Assembly (NCBI GenBank): GCA_029942205.1
Contig: JAOZTL010000222.1
Span: forward strand, 1 to 5,812
Source of the DNA: Bacteroidales bacterium
GTDB taxonomy: Bacteria > Bacteroidota > Bacteroidia > Bacteroidales > JAOZTL01
Length of the DNA stretch: 5,812 nt
Direction: 5' to 3'
Position numbers and translations under genes: made by a program. This document shows positions 1 through 5,812 of the stretch, one piece after another; the first letter of the stretch is position 1, and every line of letters begins with the position of its first letter. The notes below the pieces were generated by a model. That model was not told the origin of the DNA, ran no database searches, and saw only the letters and a list, made by a program, of their open reading frames with translations.

Positions 1-1
1 T

Positions 2-97
2 CCTTTAACTTCCTTAAAAAAATTCTTTAATAGCGGTGCTATTGGCAGATTTTTTAAGTCGTTAAAGAACAAAATAACTTCGCCTAATGGATTATAG
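2..97 (+). CDS. Possible 3' end of an upstream gene (partial, uncertain)
   Basis: Frame 2 is open from the window edge to a TAG at 95-97 and would encode about 31 residues, rich in Lys and Phe and ending in TSPNGL. No start lies in the window, so this could only be the C-terminal tail of a gene that begins upstream. I recognise no family. The antisense strand is also open over the same stretch (it would read as PLGEVILFFNDLKNLP and onward), but that frame has a stop three codons before this stretch and no usable start. With so short a piece and two open frames, coding status is a guess; sequence to the left would settle it. Confidence 0.25.
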   Translation, partial: PLTSLKKFFNSGAIGRFFKSLKNKITSPNGL

Positions 98-189
98 CTT
101 ATTTAATTTATGTTCCTAAATTGTTTATTTTCGTTCATTGAACAAAATTTACATATAAGCCGCTAGATTCTTCCTTATGTTGAAAAAAA

Positions 190-220
190 TTGTAGAACCG
201 TATTGTTGTCTCTAATTTTA
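190..220 (+). promoter_or_regulatory. Candidate Bacteroidota-type promoter for the amidohydrolase
   Basis: A TTG at 190-192 is followed after 20 bases by TAATTTTA (213-220). The latter differs from the Bacteroidota -7 consensus TAnnTTTG only in its last base. The predicted transcript start is near 227, giving a leader of about 35 bases before the TTG start at 262. The rest of 98-261 is AT-rich spacer in which I see nothing else. In DNA this AT-rich such a match can occur by chance. Confidence 0.3.
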
Positions 221-261
221 GTGAAAAAAAATCACACAATTTAATATAAAAAAGAAAAATC

Positions 262-1811
262 TTGAATAATTACAGATTATTATACTTGGCTTTGTTATTA
301 TCAATTTTTATTTTTAAAACAATTGAAATAAACGGACAAATAGCCGACTTTGTATTGATAAATGGACAATTTCATACCGTTGATGCTGAAAATAGTTGGG
401 CAGAAGCAATTGCTATTGAAGATGGTACTATTCAATATGTTGGTTCAATGTCAGATATCAATACTTATATCGGAAGTGAAACAGAGATAATTGACCTTGA
501 TGGAAAATTTGCTATGCCAGCTTTTGTTGAAAGTCATTTGCATCCGCTTTCAACAGCTTACGCTCACAACTTTACCGCAATTTTATATGATTTTATATTC
601 TTATAAAGAATATATACAGGCAATTACAGAATTTGTGCAAGCAAACCCTGAGATGGACGGAATTATGGGAAATGGCTTTGCAACCTCATTATACGGATCA
701 TTGGAACCAGACAAAGAGTTGCTTGATGCTATTGATAGTGAACGCCCAATTGGTATTATTTCGGACGATATTCATGCTATGTGGGGCAATTCCAAAGCTT
801 TGGAATTAGCAGGTATTACAGCTAGCACACCAAATCCTGCTGGTGGTATAATAGTAAAAGACCCAAATACAGGCGAACCCACGGGTTTGCAACAAGAAAT
901 GCCAGCTATGTCGCTTATTTGGGATATTTTACCTGCATCATCAAAAGAAGATTATTAAATTTCTTTACTTTGGGCACAGAGTAGCATCTTATACAATAGA
1001 TGCTTTTCAATCGTTGGGACAAACTCAAAACAGACATTCAATAGCTCATTTGCAATCCGATAAAACCTGAAGATATAATCATAATGAGACAATTAAATAT
1101 TAGTGCGCACATGCAATAATACTGGATAATTATGAATGAAACTTATGATAATATAGATCTACCTGCTTTGGGGAGTGAACGTGCAAATAATACTTATCTA
1201 ATTAACAGTATGCACAATGCTAACGTAAATATAACCGTTGGAAGCGATTGTCCAACATCAGAACCAAAGCCGATAATGGCAATTTATAACGGAATGACAA
1301 GGCTGGACGGAAATGGCGAACAATTATCATCCGTTAATGAATATTTAAGCCTTGAGCAAATATTATATGCTGCAAGTATAAATGGTGCTTATGCTAACTT
1401 TCTGTAAAATGAAATAGGCTCGTTAAAAGTAGGAAAAAAAGCGAACATTATTATCTTAAGTAAAATCCATTTGAAATAGAAACAGATGACATATTAAATA
1501 TAGAAATAGAAATGACTTTTTTTGAAGGAAATTTAGTTTTTGATAAAATAACCCTACTGCTATTAAGGAAGTATCCAAATCCATTTAATTCATTAACAAC
1601 AATACATTTTTCTTTGCAAAAAGAAAGGAAGGTTAAATTAAGTGTAATAGATATTCAGGGTAAACAAATAGCTGTATTGATTCAAAAAAACATGCAAGCA
1701 GGAAAATATCCAATAGAATTTAATGGAAATAATATACCTAAAGATGAATATTTATACAGAATAGAAACTAAAAGTTATCAAAAAAACAAAAAAATGATTA
1801 AACTGAAATAA
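262..1811 (+). pseudogene. Decayed exported amidohydrolase (YtcJ/Amidohydro_3 type) with T9SS tail
   Basis: The pieces, read in order across three frames, rebuild one metal-dependent amidohydrolase. A signal peptide (hydrophobic core LLYLALLLSIFIF, likely cleaved after NGQ) is followed by the family N-terminus ADFVLINGQFHTVDAE and the metal-binding H-L-H (codons 535-543). Frame 2 continues from about 596 with YKEYIQAITEFV through DDIHAMWGNSKALELAG to a stop at 956-958. Frame 3 (about 960-1055) gives GHRVASYTIDAF and RHSIAHLQ. Frame 1 (about 1060-1460) gives KPED, RQLNISAHMQ, the GSDCPTSEPKP motif, and IGSLKVGKKANIIILS. Frame 3 then runs to 1811. Lesions: one extra base near 595; a junction at about 950-972 where a block of the barrel, by my estimate 150 or more residues, is missing; one extra base near 1056-1065; stops TAA at 1117 and 1405; one lost base near 1461-1466. 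The start is TTG. Relatives act on amide or imide substrates, but the substrate here is unknown. It cannot make an active enzyme. Confidence 0.9.
1572..1808 (+). other. Type IX secretion C-terminal sorting domain (within the pseudogene)
   Basis: The last roughly 79 residues of the pseudogene begin YPNPFNSLTTIHFSL and continue with VKLSVIDIQGKQIAVL, an AGKYPIEFNGNNIPKDEYLY stretch, and a lysine-rich end (KNKKMIKLK). This is the usual order of the Por/T9SS sorting domain: an NPFN start, a V-x-L-x-V-x-D-x-x-G core, then G-x-Y. In intact relatives this tail directs the protein through the type IX secretion system to the cell surface or medium. Here it is the best preserved part of the gene and remains as a 99-codon open frame starting at 1512. 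The linker before it (KITLLLLRK) looks short. Confidence 0.85.
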
Positions 1812-1872
1812 TATATTTATACTGAAATGCTCACCTAATTATGAATTTAAACCGTTTCTTTTATTAAATAAA

Positions 1873-1899
1873 AAATAAGAGCTACGCAAGCTCTTATTT
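1873..1899. terminator. Bidirectional hairpin terminator between convergent genes
   Basis: An 11-bp perfect stem (AAATAAGAGCT at 1873-1883 with AGCTCTTATTT at 1889-1899) encloses the loop ACGCA. It lies 61 bases after the amidohydrolase frame and 110 bases beyond the subtilase stop, so it can serve both converging transcripts. A/T-rich flanks lie on both sides, though no long pure T-run follows on either. Confidence 0.6.
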
Positions 1900-1904
1900 A
1901 ATTT

Positions 1905-1932
1905 CAGACTTCGTCTGTGTTTTATTATTTTT
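1905..1932 (+). terminator. Second hairpin with T-rich tail
   Basis: CAGAC (1905-1909), loop TTC, and GTCTG (1913-1917) form a 5-bp stem followed by a T-rich stretch to about 1932. This is a small intrinsic terminator for the + strand, five bases after the larger hairpin. The paired hairpins, one with an ACGCA loop and one with the TTC loop, recall the layout of the dispersed repeat elsewhere in the window, but the sequences are not close. Confidence 0.45.
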
Positions 1933-2009
1933 ACTCATCTAGCTATACTCTGCTTGATATAATTGTACGTATTTAGGCGTAACTTCCTGATCTATAGCAG
2001 TACTTTTTT

Positions 2010-3202
2010 TTAGTGAGAAATTACAGGATCAGCATTTCCATCAGGATCACCATTAACATAACCGCTTGTGAGAGCTGCGCCTAGTAATAGTACGCCTGCT
2101 GCATGAGGAGTTGCCATTGATGTTCCACTAATTGTGTTATATCCACCACTTTTCCAAGTTGATAAAATATTTACTCCTGGCGCACAGTAATCTACTGGCG
2201 TGCCGTAGTTTGAGAAATATGCCCAGTTATCGTTTACGTCCATTGCTGAAATAGTATAAATATTTGTTCCGTTTATGCGAGCTGGTGAGTGATTATTTGC
2301 ATCATCGCTTTCGTTACCTACTGCAAGACAGAAAATTACTCCGCTCGATTGAGCTGCATTGTATACGGCATTGTCGATGTCTGTAGAAACAGGTCCTCCA
2401 AGGCTCATGTTGGCAACATCACCTGCCGAACCGTTGGCTGCTACATAATCAATTCCTGCAATTACACCAGAGTAAGCTCCACTACCTTTACGGTCAAGTA
2501 CTTTTATTGCTACTACTGTAGCGTTGGCAGCAACACCAATTACACCTAAAGTATTGTCTTTTGCTGCGATAGTTCCAGCACAATGCGATCCATGTCCATT
2601 ATATCATCTGCTGATCTTGAACGAACAAAAGTGATCGATCTTGCTACGTCTACGTTTAAGTCTGGATGATCAAAATCTACTCCTGTATCAATAATCCAAG
2701 CAACTTTGCCTGTTGCATCTACACCACCGTTTACACGTGGAATGCCCCAAGGTGTTTCTTGTGAAGTAACGTCTGGTGTTCCACCATCATCTACTGGCTT
2801 TTTCAAAATCATCATACGATCTGGATTTACAGATTTTACACGGCTATCGGCGCGCAAAGCAGCTACCATTTCATCATCTAATTGTGCCGTAAAACCATAA
2901 ATAGCTGTCGAATAAACTTGCTCAATAACTGGTGCTTTTTTCATTGATGTAAATTCACCTAAAAAAATTTGTATTTCAGAAAGCATTGCTTCGGTTCGCT
3001 CAGCATAAGTTCCTGTTAATTCTTTTTTCAATGAGTTATTAAATGTAACAATATATTGTCCTGGTATGATTTTTCCGTTATCGGAAGCATCCACAAATTC
3101 GTCTTCTGCTAAAATTTCAGCTTCTTCTGTATTTTGGCAAGAAGTTGTTACGATCAACAATGCAAAAGCTATAATGGCAAGTAATTGGATTTTTTTCTTG
3201 AT
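2010..3202 (-). pseudogene. Subtilase (S8, proteinase K-like) lipoprotein with lost start and frameshift
   Basis: On the minus strand from 3202 the frame reads ATC, then KKKIQLLAIIAFALLIVTTSC, a lipoprotein signal peptide with its lipobox cysteine. An acidic linker follows, then an I9-type propeptide (GQYIVTFNNSL to SVNPDRMM) that normally acts as intramolecular chaperone and inhibitor. The S8 domain shows catalytic Asp in IIDTGVD (codon 2687-2689), His in NGHGSHCAGT (2592-2594), oxyanion Asn in AVGNES and Ser in SGTSMATPHAAG (2118-2120). The Asp half and the His/Ser half are in different frames: two bases (2601-2602) stand where a codon is needed, a one-base deletion. A product ending in the first frame would lack His and Ser. 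The expected ATG before KKK is ATC. The next standard start in frame is TTG at 3160, which would leave only seven residues before the cysteine. Length (about 397 codons) and C-terminus look complete. An intact relative would be a surface or secreted endopeptidase. Confidence 0.85.
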
Positions 3203-3234
3203 TTAATAAATTTAGTTAGATTCGATTGATGAAA

Positions 3235-3242
3235 CAAATGTA
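3235..3242 (-). promoter_or_regulatory. -7 box TACATTTG for the subtilase
   Basis: Read on the minus strand, TACATTTG matches the Bacteroidota -7 consensus TAnnTTTG exactly. It ends about 33 bases before the original start position (3202), giving a plausible leader of about 26 bases. I see no TTG at the usual -33 spacing; the nearest is about 26 bases upstream of the box. The box overlaps one arm (3238-3245, ATGTAGAT) of an 8-bp inverted repeat whose other arm is at 3271-3278, so a repressor or activator could bind across it. Confidence 0.4.
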
Positions 3243-3321
3243 GATCAAAATACGTAATTAAAATAGTACAATCTACATACAGCAAATATTTAGATACAAA
3301 CAACTCGTTTCGTCTATTAAT

Positions 3322-3351
3322 GCCGTTTATAGACTTTTTCCTGTCGTTTGT
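3322..3351 (+). promoter_or_regulatory. Putative LytTR-type operator (two 9-mers, 12-bp spacer)
   Basis: Two direct repeats, GCCGTTTAT (3322-3330) and GTCGTTTGT (3343-3351), are separated by exactly 12 bases, a 21-bp period or two helical turns. LytTR-domain regulators typically bind two direct 9-bp repeats of the form [TA][AC][CA]GTTN[AG][TG] with 12-13 bases between. The first copy fits at 8 of 9 positions and the second at 7. The similarity extends into the spacers (both copies continue with TAGAC). A weaker third copy, CTCGTTTCG, lies at 3304-3312. The site is about 80 bases upstream of the subtilase -7 box and about 295 bases upstream of the LytTR gene. The role is inferred. Confidence 0.45.
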
Positions 3352-3598
3352 AGACACTTTTGCTATCAACTATTTCTAAAACAGCTATTTTTTTATATCT
3401 TTATGCCCCAAAACCTAATGTTCGATTATCATAAGAGTATGCATTAGTTTCTTTTTATGACTGTTTTTTATGTGATTAAATAACTCTATTTTAGAAACTT
3501 TATTACCATTGATAATTAGATAGTTATTAAAATTTGATACGTAGATAGACAAAATTATTTATTGATAAATCATTGATTATAAAATCTTTTGTACAAGT

Positions 3599-3632
3599 GC
3601 GAACGCAACATTAAATTAGGTCGAAGACCTTA
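3599..3632 (-). repeat. Dispersed terminator-like repeat, copy C (inverted)
   Basis: Read on the minus strand from 3632 this starts TAAGGTCTTCGACCT and ends ATGTTGCGTTCGC. It is 34 bases long and agrees with copies A and B at about 27 positions. The hairpin AGGTC-TTC-GACCT is perfect here, unlike in A and B, and the distal part can fold as TGCG-TT-CGCA. No minus-strand gene ends at its TAA. It lies 13 bases before the ATG of the LytTR regulator, so on the + strand its hairpin would sit in the leader of that gene if transcription begins upstream. Confidence 0.75.
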
Positions 3633-3645
3633 ATTGTTTCGATAT

Positions 3646-4350
3646 ATGACAAATTGCTTAATTATTGACGACGATCCATTAGCCAGTAAAATATTAGAAA
3701 CATTTCTTGATAAACTACCTGAAATGCAGTTAATTGCTGCGCCTCGAAGTGCCATCGATGCATTTAAAATATTGAATGATTCACAGATTGATTTAATCTT
3801 TCTTGATATTCAAATGCCTGATTTATCAGGAATCGATTTTCTACGTATACTCAAGAAACGCCCAAAAGTAATTATCACCACCGCATATAAAGATTATGCT
3901 CTTGAAGGCTTTGAATTAGAAGTACTTGACTATTTATTGAAACCAATTCTGTTAGACATATTTATGATTGCAATCAACCGATACAACAAACAAAATAAAA
4001 AATCACGATCTAAAATAAAAAAGAAAATAGACGAAATGGAAGTTATTTACGTAAAAGAAGGTTATAAAACAGTAAAAATATTTGTAGAAAATATTTTATA
4101 TCTTGAGAGTTTACGTGAATATGTCATTATTAATACAAAAGATAGACAAATAAAAACAAAACAAAAAATTCGCTTTTTTGAAGAAGAACTCAACCCACAA
4201 TGGTTTGTTCGTATTAATAAATCTTACATTGTTTCCATTCATAAAGTGAAATCTTTTTCGCAAAACGAAATTGAGGTAACAGGCTCTTCGCTACCTATTG
4301 GTCGAAATTATAAAAAAAGTGTAATGGACGCTTTCTCGAAGCTCTATTAA
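3646..4350 (+). CDS. LytTR-family response regulator (REC-LytTR)
   Basis: This is a 234-residue cytoplasmic transcription regulator. An N-terminal receiver domain (about 1-115) has the acidic pocket IIDDDP (Asp 8-10), phospho-acceptor Asp54 in FLDIQMP, Thr79 in ITTAY and Lys99 in LLKP, all residues needed for phosphorylation and switching. A basic linker rich in Lys and Arg (115-127) leads to a LytTR DNA-binding domain (about 133-232), with FVRINKSYIVSIHKVKSF and LPIGRNYKK as typical blocks. ATG at 3646 is chosen because it places the first Asp cluster at the usual distance and LIIDDDP is the common opening. A TTG at 3634 would add only four residues. No Shine-Dalgarno sequence is seen. Such regulators usually pair with a membrane LytS-like histidine kinase; none is present here, so it is an orphan within the window. 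A LytTR-like operator lies upstream, between it and the subtilase. Its targets are not known. Confidence 0.93.
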   Translation: MTNCLIIDDDPLASKILETFLDKLPEMQLIAAPRSAIDAFKILNDSQIDLIFLDIQMPDLSGIDFLRILKKRPKVIITTAYKDYALEGFELEVLDYLLKPILLDIFMIAINRYNKQNKKSRSKIKKKIDEMEVIYVKEGYKTVKIFVENILYLESLREYVIINTKDRQIKTKQKIRFFEEELNPQWFVRINKSYIVSIHKVKSFSQNEIEVTGSSLPIGRNYKKSVMDAFSKLY

Positions 4351-4380
4351 GATCTTCGACCTTTTTAATATTGCTTATAC
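4348..4380 (+). repeat. Dispersed terminator-like repeat, copy A
   Basis: These 33 bases start on the TAA stop codon of the LytTR gene: TAAGATCTTCGACC, a run of five T, then AATATTGCTTATAC. It matches copy B (5767-5799) at 27 of 33 positions. The hairpin GATC-TTC-GACC carries one mismatch (A against C), and the T-run follows directly, so it should work as an intrinsic terminator, although a weak one. Its second potential hairpin is degraded compared with copy B. Confidence 0.8.
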
Positions 4381-4436
4381 ACGAGTGAAAAAGTTTTCTT
4401 AATCATTATACTAAAATACTGCAATAATTATGAACT

Positions 4437-4444
4437 TAATTTTG
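4437..4444 (+). promoter_or_regulatory. -7 box TAATTTTG for folC
   Basis: TAATTTTG fits the Bacteroidota -7 consensus TAnnTTTG exactly and lies 38 bases before the chosen folC start, giving a leader of about 31 bases. No clear TTG stands at the -33 position. A separate promoter makes sense because a terminator-like repeat separates folC from the regulator and the two genes are 132 bases apart. Confidence 0.4.
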
Positions 4445-4482
4445 TCCATCTCCTTGAATAATTTTAATTGAACACTCTCATG

Positions 4483-5769
4483 ATGACTTACCAGCAATGC
4501 ATTGATTTCTTATACCAGCAACTTCCTATGTTTCAACGAGAAGGGAAAGCTGCTTACAAAGCCAATCTGAACAATACGCTAGCAATGGACGAGTATTTTG
4601 GGCAAGCTCATCGTAAATTTAAAAGTATACACATTGCAGGAACAAACGGGAAAGGCTCTGTATCTCATACTCTTGCATCTATTTTACAAGAATCGGGGCT
4701 GCGTGTAGGTTTGTACACATCGCCTCATCTGAAAGATTTTAGAGAGCGAATTCGCATCAACGGAGAAATGATTTCGGAGCAACATGTTACTCAATTTGTT
4801 AGCAATAATCTTGATTTTTTTGCTCAACTAAAACCTTCTTTTTTTGAAATTACGGTAGCAATGGCTTTTGAGTATTTTGCTCAACAACAAGTAGACGTGG
4901 CTGTAATAGAAGTGGGCTTAGGCGGTCGCTTGGATTCAACCAATATTTTGTTACCATTACTGTCCGTTATTACCAATATTTCTCTCGATCATACCGAATT
5001 ACTCGGGCAAACCATCGCCGATATTGCTTATGAAAAAGCAGGTATTATCAAAACGGAAATACCTATTGTTATCGGAAAATCAGATCCTATCACACGCCCC
5101 GTTTTTTTGAATAAAGCCAACGAAAAACAAGCTTCTATTTTTTTTGCTGATTTGAAATTTACAACTCATTATTCTCTATTTACAACCGATAATTTACAAA
5201 CATTCAATATTTTACACGCTGACGAACTCAAATACGAAAACTTAAAAACCGATTTATTAGGAAATTATCAAAAAGAAAATATCATTACCGTACTACAATC
5301 CATTGATTTATTAACGGCTCATTTTTCAATAAGTACTGAAAATATTTATCAAGGAATACAGTACACGCAGCGAAATACAGGATTGCGTGGACGCTGGCAA
5401 ACACTTGGTAACAACCCTCGAATAATCTGTGACACTGGACATAATGAGGCTGGTATAGAAGCTATTGTGAAACAGATACAGAATACTCCTTACAAAAAAC
5501 TTCACTTTGTTTTTGGTATGGTAAATGATAAAAATAACAATAAAATTCTGAAACTACTTCCTAAAAATGCTACTTATTATTTCACAAAAGCCAATATTCC
5601 TCGTGCTTTGGATGCTAATAAACTACAACAAGAAGCGAATAATTATGAATTATATGGAAAAAGTTATCCTTCTGTAATACTTGCTATTACGGCTGCTAAA
5701 CAAAATGCATTGCCCGAAGATTTTATTTTTATTGGCGGAAGTACATTTGTGGTTGCTGAAGCGATTTAA
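4483..5769 (+). CDS. folC: Bifunctional folylpolyglutamate/dihydrofolate synthase
   Basis: This 428-residue cytoplasmic enzyme of the Mur-ligase-like family adds glutamate to folates with ATP, and in many bacteria also makes dihydrofolate from dihydropteroate. The sequence opens MTYQQCIDFLYQQLPMFQ and GKAAYKANL, as in Bacteroidota FolC. The ATP-binding P-loop is AGTNGKGS (52-59), followed by TSPHLKDFRERIRING (79-94), FFEITVAMAFEYF (120-132), EVGLGGRLDSTN (143-154), the NISLDHTELLG block (165-175) and EKAGIIK (184-190) with Lys185 at the place of the carbamylated lysine. The C-terminal domain has GLRGRWQ and CDTGHNEAG, and ends with FIGGSTFVVAE. Length and both ends are as expected for a complete protein. 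ATG at 4483 is preferred; ATG at 4480 or a TTG at 4468 would add one or five residues. No Shine-Dalgarno sequence is visible. It appears to be transcribed alone. Confidence 0.97.
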   Translation: MTYQQCIDFLYQQLPMFQREGKAAYKANLNNTLAMDEYFGQAHRKFKSIHIAGTNGKGSVSHTLASILQESGLRVGLYTSPHLKDFRERIRINGEMISEQHVTQFVSNNLDFFAQLKPSFFEITVAMAFEYFAQQQVDVAVIEVGLGGRLDSTNILLPLLSVITNISLDHTELLGQTIADIAYEKAGIIKTEIPIVIGKSDPITRPVFLNKANEKQASIFFADLKFTTHYSLFTTDNLQTFNILHADELKYENLKTDLLGNYQKENIITVLQSIDLLTAHFSISTENIYQGIQYTQRNTGLRGRWQTLGNNPRIICDTGHNEAGIEAIVKQIQNTPYKKLHFVFGMVNDKNNNKILKLLPKNATYYFTKANIPRALDANKLQQEANNYELYGKSYPSVILAITAAKQNALPEDFIFIGGSTFVVAEAI

Positions 5770-5799
5770 GGTCTTCGTCCTTTTTGATGTTGCTTACGC
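5767..5799 (+). repeat. Dispersed terminator-like repeat, copy B
   Basis: These 33 bases start on the TAA stop codon of folC: TAAGGTCTTCGTCC, five T, then GATGTTGCTTACGC. The first hairpin GGTC-TTC-GTCC has one T-T mismatch and is followed at once by the T-run. The next base completes a second small hairpin, TTGC-TTAC-GCAA. As with copy A, the likely present role is to end the transcript directly after the coding region. Confidence 0.8.
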
Positions 5800-5812
5800 A
5801 ATTCTGTAAATC

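Larger units (their letters stand above)
3203..3645. other. Divergent intergenic region between subtilase and LytTR regulator
   Basis: This 443-base AT-rich stretch has no gene I can support. The open frame on the minus strand over about 3169-3369 has no family signature and overlaps the subtilase signal-peptide region in another frame. Besides the promoter box, the LytTR-like site and the inverted repeat copy listed separately, it holds three structures. There is a 9-bp inverted repeat (TTTCTAAAA at 3373-3381, TTTTAGAAA at 3489-3497). CTAATG (3415-3420) pairs with CATTAG (3442-3447) and is followed by a T-rich run. An AT palindrome, ATTTAT-TG-ATAAAT, lies at 3557-3570. Any of these could be chance in such base composition. 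I found no convincing promoter for the regulator. Confidence 0.6.

Noticed and set aside
23..69. Hairpin AATAGC-GGT-GCTATT at 29-43 with a T-run at 50-55, inside a larger TTCTTTAA/TTAAAGAA inverted repeat, as a terminator
   Set aside because: The T-run starts six bases after the stem, and the region is open in frame on both strands, so it may be coding. Without the upstream sequence it cannot be called.
262..1811. Several separate small genes in place of one pseudogene
   Set aside because: The fragments line up in order as one amidohydrolase with signal peptide and T9SS tail, and family motifs continue across each break, including stretches outside the ATG-started frames (about 960-1120).
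2289..2549. Plus-strand open frame over the subtilase
   Set aside because: It is an antisense shadow of the S8 domain with cysteine-rich nonsense composition. The same holds for the frame at 2706-2900.
2595..2610. Programmed ribosomal frameshift in the subtilase
   Set aside because: There is no slippery heptamer or nearby structure at the junction, and the start codon is also damaged, so inactivation is the simpler reading.
3169..3369. Minus-strand 66-codon open frame as a small gene
   Set aside because: It has no recognisable domain and overlaps the subtilase signal peptide in another frame. It also runs over the promoter box and the LytTR-like site.
3373..3497. 9-bp inverted repeat TTTCTAAAA/TTTTAGAAA as the ends of a MITE or insertion sequence
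   Set aside because: No target-site duplication flanks it and no transposase remnant lies inside. Such an AT-rich match is likely to occur by chance.
1..5812. CRISPR array, defence island, toxin-antitoxin or phage genes
   Set aside because: No regularly spaced repeats with unique spacers, no matching protein families and no tRNA or integrase signature were seen. The three repeats found are too few and too far apart for an array.

Overview
The window is AT-rich and looks like part of a Bacteroidota chromosome. The evidence is a C-terminal tail of the type IX secretion sorting kind (YPNPFN start, near 1572-1808) on an exported amidohydrolase, a short REC-LytTR response regulator, a lipoprotein-type proteinase K-like subtilase, a folC of the form seen in this phylum, and TAnnTTTG promoter-like boxes with no Shine-Dalgarno sequences. 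I cannot name a genus.

Layout. 1-97 may hold the 3' end of an upstream gene (weak). 98-261 is a spacer with one candidate promoter. 262-1811 (+) is a badly decayed gene for an exported amidohydrolase of the YtcJ/Amidohydro_3 type with a T9SS tail. It carries frameshifts, two in-frame stops and a large internal deletion. 1812-2009 is a convergent spacer with two hairpins that can end transcription from both sides. 2010-3202 (-) is a subtilase lipoprotein gene with two lesions: ATC where the start codon should be, and a one-base deletion just before the catalytic histidine. 3203-3645 is a long divergent spacer holding a promoter-like box for the subtilase and a 21-bp tandem repeat that resembles a LytTR operator. 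3646-4350 (+) is an intact LytTR response regulator without a kinase partner. 4483-5769 (+) is an intact folC.

How it fits together. The two cytoplasmic genes (regulator and folC) are intact, while both exported hydrolases are broken. This suggests loss of secreted scavenging or degradative functions, not a bad read. The regulator lies divergent to the subtilase, with a LytTR-like site between them, so it may once have controlled the subtilase, itself, or both.

The least ordinary item is a roughly 33-bp dispersed repeat in three copies. Two copies begin on the TAA stop codons of the regulator and of folC and look like intrinsic terminators. The third is inverted and sits directly before the regulator start, so the regulator is bracketed by inverted copies. 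I found no CRISPR array, tRNA, rRNA, insertion sequence or clear defence system.
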